DNA of 64,000 nucleotides, taken from Anthostomella pinea. Its lineage: Eukaryota > Ascomycota > Sordariomycetes > Xylariales > Xylariaceae. The number at the start of each line of letters is the position of its first letter. Position 1 is the first letter of the stretch. Positions 57,142-64,000 of this stretch are shown in pieces. Position numbers and translations under genes: made by a program. The DNA lies in contig CAUWAG010000006.1 of NCBI GenBank assembly GCA_963556695.1, forward strand, positions 4,712,001 through 4,776,000, in the 5' to 3' direction. Below the pieces are notes generated by a model, which did no database searches, had not been told where the DNA came from, and saw only the letters and a program-made list of their open reading frames with translations.

Positions 57142-58000
57142 TCAATGTGACCCAAGGAAGCCTCGTAGGTTGTTGACTCGATGCTCCTCTGCCCAACCAG
57201 CCAATTGGCTGTAATTCCGGCAGACGCGGCCGTTCCCCCACCCAGTCACGCCACCCAGCGTTGGATCGACGGGCTCCATCGTCGCATCAGCTGCGCAAGT
57301 GAGGCTCTGCCGTAGGTAGTCGAAACAGTGGCGCATGTGAGGAGAGGTCATGTTGTCCCTATGGGCGGAATCAAAGCGCAGTGCAGCGTAGTAGTTGCGG
57401 TGGATTGACCACTAGAGATGGACTTAATCAGTGATTTCCGCTGCCACGTCCCCAAGAAGATGTGTTGGACTGTGGCACGTACCAAACAGTGCAGTTGGTG
57501 AACCACGGACAATGTGTAGACTTGTTGGCTATTCGGAGGAAATCGTACTGATCCTTGGCCGACTGCCGTCGCCGTCGGTCTCGTTAGCCATAGTAGACCT
57601 CCCGGGAGTACTGGTCCACGCAAAAACTGCATGTACATTGAGATAGTGACATACGAGGTACGATAGATTGCCATGCCTCCTCGGTGGCAACGTTATCGTG
57701 TGGATCCGCGCCAAACGTACGATTGTACGTGAAGGTCAAGTTGATCGTCTGGATGCTGATATCGGGCGAAGGGCCTGACTCCGATCCAGGCATCACATGC
57801 GGATAGACTCCGGGTACCGAGGCATCCTTGACGGAGTTGGCACCTATCGCGATCCCTAGGATGAACGAAAGCGTTATAACAGCCACTGGTACAAGCATGC
57901 CACTGATTCGAGTCATCATGCTCCTCTGGGGGCTTGGGCCTATGTCGCCCGTGTCGCTTGGGATAGGGGAGTAACCGAGCATTCTTCTGTATGCCCGCAT
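57142..58000 (-). CDS. UstYa/DUF3328 family oxidase-like protein, copy 2
   Basis: The start at 58000 (MRAYRRMLGYSPIPSD) precedes a membrane helix (SGMLVPVAVITLSFILGIAIGANS). The luminal part has FTYNRTFGADPHDNVATEEAWQSIVP. I place an intron at GTATGTCAC to GACCAG, joining to LLPGGLLWLTRPTATAVG. The first motif is VVHQLHCL. The next intron (GTACGTGCC to CTCTAG, with ACTGATTAAG inside) leads to WSIHRNYYAALRFDSAHRD and the second motif, HMRHCFDYLRQSLTCAADAT. It ends at GFLGSH. All catalytic His and Cys positions of the family are kept. It lies about 570 bp upstream of the precursor gene on the same strand. Confidence 0.9.
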
Positions 58001-58606
58001 TGCTGTTTAGAGTGACTAAGTAGGTGCAACTGCCTGCTGATGGTGATGATGAAGGATGAGCTTCACTCTCGACGATTCTCAGGTTGTATCCGGGTGGATA
58101 TACCTGTACCAAGGTTGCAGTAAGTTCACCTACATCGGCTTCATCACGGCGCTCTCTGCAGGCTGGCTCGAGTACTATCTTCGCGGGTCGGTGGGCCCCC
58201 AGGTGCGATGCAAGACGTTGGTGACCCCACGAGCCTTACCCCAACGACACGTACATGGTTACCTATGTCACCATGCTTCTCGTCGTCACCTTGCAGCTTC
58301 CCTTGTAATATTGATCAGATGTTTACCGAGTCTCGCACCATAACTTAGAATGGCTACCAAGGTACCTAGTAGATATTAACTCACGGCAGTCGAATTTGCT
58401 ACCCAACCAAGGTGGGTTGAGATTCCACTACAAGCACTCCGTGGTGCTCCTAGTGTCTATGGCCCAGCCGTACAGCAGTCCTGAACCAACTACTTTCAGT
58501 GGTATCAGAGCAATCATTCTCACCACAAGATACACTAATCGAGAGTCGTATGACTAGGTGACTTTGCGGTCCACTCCACCAGCTCACTTTATCACATCAC
58601 ATAATC

Positions 58607-59682
58607 ATGCTCGACTTTCACGACGCCGATGGAAAGGACGATGACGACATGAGAAATGATACTGGGGAACCGTTGCTCGCAACTGAACGTATTCGTTGCG
58701 GTAAAGGTCGACAGATGGCGAAATGCTGGAAATCACCACTGCAGCTGCCATGGTATCTCCATGGATTGTTGCTCTTGGTCTACTCCAGTGTCTATCTGCT
58801 GTTGGTTCTCTCAAAACTTCAGCCATCATGCCTCGAACAATCACGTCCTGCAAACCTCACCCGCCCTCGTAAGCTCCATATTGCTCTCTCATAACTAGAA
58901 CAGTGCCTCTAACATCACAAAGTCCCCTCCCGAGAAGGTCTCCAATGGGGGGAACGCAAGTTCCCGACCAACATAGTTGACAATCCTTTTACTGGAGCTC
59001 CTCGACCAGAGCTAGATGAAGCATGGCATCGTCTTCTGCTTAGTGCGTGACCTCTTCGCTGGTGTATAACCTATTGTTTCTTCCCCCGGGTATAGTCTAA
59101 TGTTCATCACCAGATGACAATATCCGGGTCCCGAAGTCCTATCTCGACGAGCAGAACTTGACATCGGTCTATACCAAAGATGGACTTGAGGGCATTGCGT
59201 CACTCAGCGCGTATCACTCATTACACTGTCTCGTACGTTTGGTCGCCGCGACATGGTGGGCCAGTCCATGACACTGACCAACACAGAAAAAAGTGAAGAA
59301 GATGCTATTCAAGGAGTATTATTACCATGAGAAAAGTGATGAGGCCATGGCAAGAGAGGCCAAACACGTCGGTGAGTTCAACAAAACTCACCTTCCTTGA
59401 CATTGTCATCGAGGGAACTAACGGTACATAGACCATTGCGTTGAATACATCCGCGAGAGTCTCATGTGCCAACCTGATCTCTCCATGGTAACCTTCCGGT
59501 GGATCAACAATACGGCACAACATGAAGACAAATCTGCCTTTTATCCCACGAACTTCGACGTTTCACTCCATACTTGTGCCGACTGGCAGGCGCTTGATAC
59601 ATGGGCCGGGGAGCGGGTGTTTGATCTCTTTCAGGTTGATCTGCTGAAAAGGCCAGAGCCTGACCAAAGCAAGCGATTGTAG
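58607..59682 (+). CDS. UstYa/DUF3328 family oxidase-like protein, copy 3
   Basis: The start at 58607 (MLDFHDADGKDDDD) is followed by a helix (WYLHGLLLLVYSSVYLLLVLSK). The next exon has KFPTNIVDNPFTGAPRPELDEAWHRLLL, the typical family block. Then come VPKSYLDEQNLTSVYTKDGLEGIASLSAYHSLHCL (motif 1), a GTACGT intron, KKVKKMLFKEYYYHEKSDEAM, and a last intron (GTGAGT to ACATAG). The final exon starts inside HVDHCVEYIRESLMC (motif 2) and continues with CADWQALDTWAG. The protein is complete. It is transcribed divergently from copy 2, with about 600 bp between them for shared promoters. Confidence 0.9.
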
Positions 59683-59932
59683 TGACAGATCAGCAACAAT
59701 CAAGAACTTGAAGCTATCGGAGGGTGGAATCAGGCGTTATGAGAAGACTTGGAGTCTCACATCTACTTATCAATGCACAAATCACGACGTCAAATCATCT
59801 TAAGCCCAAGTGAATGTGATTGAACTTCCATGCTTTCATGGAAAATAATCGCGGCTATCATATGAGTCCCAGACCTATGATCATCCACTGACTATCGGTA
59901 AGCGAGTGCAGTCCCAAGTCTCACCAGTCTCC

Positions 59933-61365
59933 TCACTCCTGGAGCATTGCTTCCACGATCCCATCTGCATCCTCTTGCAAGGGTGGCCAGACTTTGACAA
60001 CAGTAAGCCCAGCTTTCTCGAGCAGTGATCGCCACTGGTTTTCGGTTCTTTCCATGCCTGCGTTGAAGGCCATCATAGTCATGTCTAGCATGGCATGGAA
60101 AGTTGACGCGCCCTGTTCAGGTATGATCATCTCATGTAGCAGTAACTTTGAGTAGCCAGGTTTCATGGCTGCCTTGACTTGCTTCAGTATATCCAAGCAG
60201 ATCTTGTCGGACCAGTCATGCAGGATGTGATGGTAGAAGTATGATCGCGCCCCTGCTGAAGGTGAGTATGCATTCTTCTTGGACTATGAATCCCTTACCT
60301 TTCACCGGCTGCTCGGTGAAGAAGTCATAAGTCATACACTCAATGGATGTATCAATGTCTTGCAAGTTGTCGACGATAGGTGCCAGATCCTGGAGAACGA
60401 GACGACCTTCTTGCTTCGGGTATCGTGCCTGAAATGCAAGCAAGTCATGGCCTCTCCCAGCACCTACATCCACGAGTAGGGCTGACTCTTTGTCGATAGT
60501 CACTCCTTCAAGCAGCCTCTCCTTGACAGGGAACCAGTCAACCCAGTATTCTCGGGCACCCATCGTATTCCCCATGAATAGATTGAAGTCTCTCAAGACA
60601 CTCGGCTTGGTGGTGAAGAACTGGAACGTGTTCAGCTTCGTCTGGTATGCGTACTGCATGAAACCATCGTGCGGATCGACAGGGCAACAGAAGCCGGCCT
60701 CCTGAAGATATCTAGGCCCTTTGTGTGCCGCCCCCACAAGCATTTCACCGCTAGATGGGACACCGTCAACATGATTCTTCGTAATCCAGACACATACATC
60801 TGAGCTCGAGATGGATGCTATGACTTACACCATTCTATGTCCAGCAGCGATCTCTTCTGTAGCCATCGCCTTGGTGACTGGCGTGGCTTCCCAAGTTCGT
60901 TCGCCAACCTCATCGACGAAACCAATCGAGGCCAGGGGCCTCAATGTCCGAACTGCGAGATCCGTCAATAATCCCGCGGCAAATGCGCTGTGAACCATGG
61001 GGCTGCCATACTGATCAACAGTTCTTCCCCGCCCGACTGGGATTCCAATTCCTTTGAGGTGATAGCGCTGCCATGGTTCGCGATGATCTTGAAGAGGTCA
61101 AGATCCACGGCGATTCTGGCGGCTATAGCGACGAAAGGCTGATCGGTGATTTGGATCTTAGTAGGTGCCAACAGGACAAACAAGTATTTGGAGCACATAC
61201 CGAGAATGCCAGTTCCACAGCCACATTCTCCGGCTGTTCAAGCGTTCCCGCAAGCCTTTTGCTCAATTGCAGGGCTTCCTTTCTTGCGCTCTGGTCATCA
61301 CTGGAGAGCTTTGCGCTGAGATTGTTGAGCTGCGCTATGAGCGCGGCAGCCTGGTTGGATGCCAT
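59933..61365 (-). CDS. Class-II (COMT-like) SAM-dependent O-methyltransferase
   Basis: There are five or so exons. Exon 1 is MASNQAAALIAQLNNLSAKLSSDD, with introns at GTATGTGCTCC and GTATGGCAG. The winged-helix dimerisation part reads ITDQPFVAIAARIAVDLDLFKII, ITSKELESQSGGEELLI and TLRPLASIGFVDEVGERTWEAT. The SAM motif is LLVDVGAGRGHDL. A GTAAGG intron precedes the exon YFYHHILHDWSDK, which contains the catalytic His. Next are SKLLLHEMIIPEQG and ERTENQWRSLLEKAGLTVVKVW. Such enzymes methylate hydroxyl groups of secondary metabolites, consistent with tailoring of a tyrosine-derived phenol. It is transcribed towards UstYa copy 3. Confidence 0.9.
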
Positions 61366-61973
61366 CTTCTCAGGGCCTGGTAGAGCTGCGGGGGGCCGGA
61401 CCAGTCGTCAACTTTGGTTCTGGCTAATAGACGAGCAGGAAGAAGAAGACCAGAATTGGGAAAGCAAAGAGATGACGGGACGAAGCAGAGGGGGCACCGA
61501 CCCTGGGTAGGACCGTCTGGCCAGTCGCAGACCGCGCAGGACCCCCAAAACTTGGCTGTTCCTTGCTCCGCCACTGGTCTCGCTTGACTCAAGAGACACC
61601 GAGGGGTTCGCGTAGAGCACCCGCCGTACACTGCAAGGCTCGGCTCGTGTGATCTCCACGACAAGGGGTCCCGTCAAATCCCGCCTACTTTGTGTGACAA
61701 CTTTGGGCGGGTGGATGGAACACTGTGGTGGATGCAGGAGGTGGCTTGTAAGGCAATTGAGGTGCGCCACCAACAATAGACACATTGGTAGTCCGACAAG
61801 GATAGCCGCAGCACACCCCTTATGTTCTTCATGCGTGTCAGACCACTCTCTGCAGGCAGGCTGGCGATATATGTGTCGAGCGTCTCTAGGGGGCCCTCTC
61901 CCCCTTCCCCCCCAAAGAACTACACGAACGCGTCGCCCTCCTCTACTACACAGCGTCCCAGAGCTTCACTACC

Positions 61974-63367
61974 ATGGAGAATAACGGCTCTGACGACCTT
62001 GGGCTTGCCGTCCTAGGCGTCGCCTGGGCTCTTGCTGGGATCTCGATCATCATCGTTATAGCCCGATTTTACGTGCGCCTCCGAATTGTACGGAAGTTCA
62101 GCGTCGATGACTGCATCATTCTCTTCACCCTGGCGAGTTTTATCCCCATGCGTGTGTCTATGTAGCTATGCCGACCCGCAGTTCGCTGATTATTATGTGT
62201 TAGCTTCTTGGGTTATGCAACAGTATATTTCTAACCATATCTGCGTCTTGGGGACTAGGAAAACACATTGGTACCCTCGCAGCTACTCCCGAGCGCGTCA
62301 TGCATACCATCAAATGGGTGTATCTTTGCGAATTCTTCTCTATCATGTGTCCTGGATTTGGTCGAATCTCCTACGCATTCCTCCTCCTGAGCATCACACC
62401 ACCTACAAAAGCGAGGCGAAGATCTCTGTGGGCCGTTATCGGTATCCAATTCGTGGTCGACGTAGGCACAGTTTGCATCAGCTTCTCCCAATGCAGACCC
62501 ATAGAGGGCTTCTGGGACAAAAGTCTCCAAGCGGATTGCTGGGACCCTACCGTTCAGCAATACACGGGCTACTTCCAAGGATGTTAGTAGACAGACAGCG
62601 TCCCCATCATTAACCTCTTCAGACACAGCTGGCTGATGAACCATAGCTGTATGCTCCGCTGTGGACTTGTTCCTTGCACTGTTCCCCTGCAGTCTCTTTT
62701 GGAACTTGAACATGCATTGGAAGCAGAAAGCGTTTCTCAGTGCACTAATGGGGCTGGGAATCTTGTGAGTTGCCTGTGGTCCCAGTTGTTGCGAGGTTTG
62801 GCCCCACGTCTGACTTTCAACTCTTTCTAGCGCCATGGTTGCATCAATCGTCAAGACAGTTCAGCTTCGAGCAATCACTCAAACGGATGACCCGACATGT
62901 AAGAAGCCAGCCTAACACTAACTGTCCGAAGCTAACTATGATATCACTTCAGATGCTATGGCTAAGCTTGCCATTTGGTGGACGTACGTAAACACGCTTT
63001 GGAAACAAGCTTCCAAGACTGTGATATTGACGGGTTCACTAGATTCGAAGCCTACTTCGTCCTCATTGCTGTTTCGATACCGACTATTCGTCCCATCTTC
63101 AAAAACCCGAAGTCCATAATGCGAGACCGAAGAAGTTCTAACAATACCAACACATTCCTTAGGTGGCATCGAAGTCATGGCAACGTGTCAAGGGAGAACA
63201 ACGGTCGATTCGAGCCTCTACATGAGTCTACATTACACAACGAGATCACCGGATACGAGATGGGCGGCACTGATACTCCTGGGGACACCCATCCTAAAGG
63301 CATACGGAAGGATATATCAGTGTCAGTGACTTTCGGACAATCTACAGAACAGCCAGCAAGCATGTGA
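61974..63367 (+). CDS. Fung_rhodopsin (SAT4/PTH11-like) membrane protein
   Basis: The start at 61974 (MENNGSDDLGLAVLGVAWALAGISIIIVIARFYVRLRIVRKF) gives the first helix and loop, followed by SVDDCIILFTLASF. After an intron ending TGTGTTAG come LLGLCNSIFLTISASWGLGKHIGTLAATP (the family GxGKH motif) and WVYLCEFFSIMCPGFGRISYAFLLL. Then QFVVDVGTVCISFSQCRPIEGFWD and, after another intron, LFLALFPCSLFWNLNMHWKQKAFLSALMGLGIL. The last exon has RPIFKNPKS and a cytosolic tail ending QSTEQPASM. About seven introns are needed and no domain stop was seen. Members of PF20684 are common in fungal clusters, often of unknown role. Confidence 0.82.
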
Positions 63368-63689
63368 AGGGCTGACGCCGTAGGGATTTTGCTTCGGCCT
63401 GTTTAGGATGTCGAAGAGCTTGGATTTCGATAGCTGCAGTTTGGATTGAAGACGGGACTTGCAATGATAGCTGTACGATAGACTGCAATGTAGCCGCGGA
63501 CTCGATTTGAATTCTAAAACGAGAACCGTCTTTATCCATCACGTGGTTCGGTGACTGTGTGTACCACAACCTACAGCCAAAGCGGAACCCTTGGTTCGAT
63601 TCGATACCTAATCCATGTATTAAATATGTTGGAGATCTGGCGTTGCCGCTGAGGTCCAGTCTCTCGTACCCTACACTCTCGTAATTAGA

Positions 63690-64000
63690 CGAGCCTTCGT
63701 GTGACTGCTGTGCTTCCCCTCTTCACCTCTGATACGGAGCTCTGGGTTAACGGCGCAACAGTAGTGCGAAACTGCGTAGATTTTGAAAGCAACCTGTCAC
63801 CGGTGGGTGTTGGGTTTTCAAGACACCAGGCACAGCCTTCAGAAGATAGGCAAAACCGACTAGATCTAGACGACCGTGTCCAGAAGGCTCTCAATCTGGC
63901 TCGAATTCCCTATTCTTCGGTGCCCTCGGGCGGTACGGACGGGTGCGGACATTGCGGCCCGGTTCCGGCGATGGTGCTGCTGAACGCCGACCACGGTCGG
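63690..64000 (+). CDS. Possible partial exon running off the window
   Basis: One frame stays open from about 63690 to the last base, reading LRVTAVLPLFTSDTELWVNG, then FESNLSPVGVGFSRHQAQPSE, and PSGGTDGCGHCGPVPAMVLL. No domain is recognised and no start or splice site is certain. It could equally be chance. Confidence 0.25.

Overview
The window is nuclear DNA from a filamentous ascomycete. Genes carry short introns (about 50-70 nt) with GTANGT donors and CTAAC/CTAAT-like branch sites. The protein families are typical of ascomycetes: Fung_rhodopsin, UstYa/DUF3328, DUF3435, SUR7 and NACHT-ankyrin. Many elements carry stop codons that C-to-T or G-to-A changes would explain, which suggests RIP or deamination.

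The left 40 kb is a repeat-rich accessory region. It holds the left part of a Ty3/gypsy element (1-3739), a decayed DUF3435 recombinase-family gene (about 4.1-5.4 kb) and an intact secreted lipase (6758-8065). Next come a dead sugar transporter, a DD34E Tc1-like element with TIRs and TA ends (9505-10845), and a dead proline iminopeptidase. A RIP-damaged LINE (about 12.1-18.2 kb) precedes an RRM protein and a SUR7-like membrane protein. An AT-rich block with a solo LTR (24518-24721, TSD TTATA) is followed by a GC-rich RecQ-like helicase pseudogene, a Copia fragment and a NACHT-ankyrin pseudogene. A nearly intact LINE (32989-38638) is flanked by a 14-bp target-site duplication. It splits a fused HD-hydrolase/adenylate-kinase-like gene into two halves.

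From 39.9 to 48.9 kb there are ordinary single genes: a possible Zn2Cys6 regulator, an unknown membrane protein, an APH-type kinase, a chromodomain fragment and a small protein with internal repeats. Scattered repeats lie between them.

The right end (about 49.3-63.4 kb) is the most interesting part. It looks like a biosynthetic cluster for a ribosomally made cyclic peptide of the ustiloxin/phomopsin/asperipin (dikaritin) type. It has three UstYa/DUF3328 genes with paired HxxHC motifs, a class-II O-methyltransferase, an MFS exporter candidate, an O-acetylhomoserine sulfhydrylase-like PLP enzyme and a Fung_rhodopsin membrane protein. Between two UstYa genes lies a small gene that is easy to miss (56229-56572, minus strand). 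It encodes a signal peptide followed by two copies of an identical 19-residue segment. The two copies differ at 11 synonymous sites and at no amino-acid position. I read it as the precursor peptide gene. It lacks the KR sites usual in this class, and each repeat appears to sit on its own exon. The proposed product and cluster limits are inference; the motifs and the repeat are read directly from the sequence.
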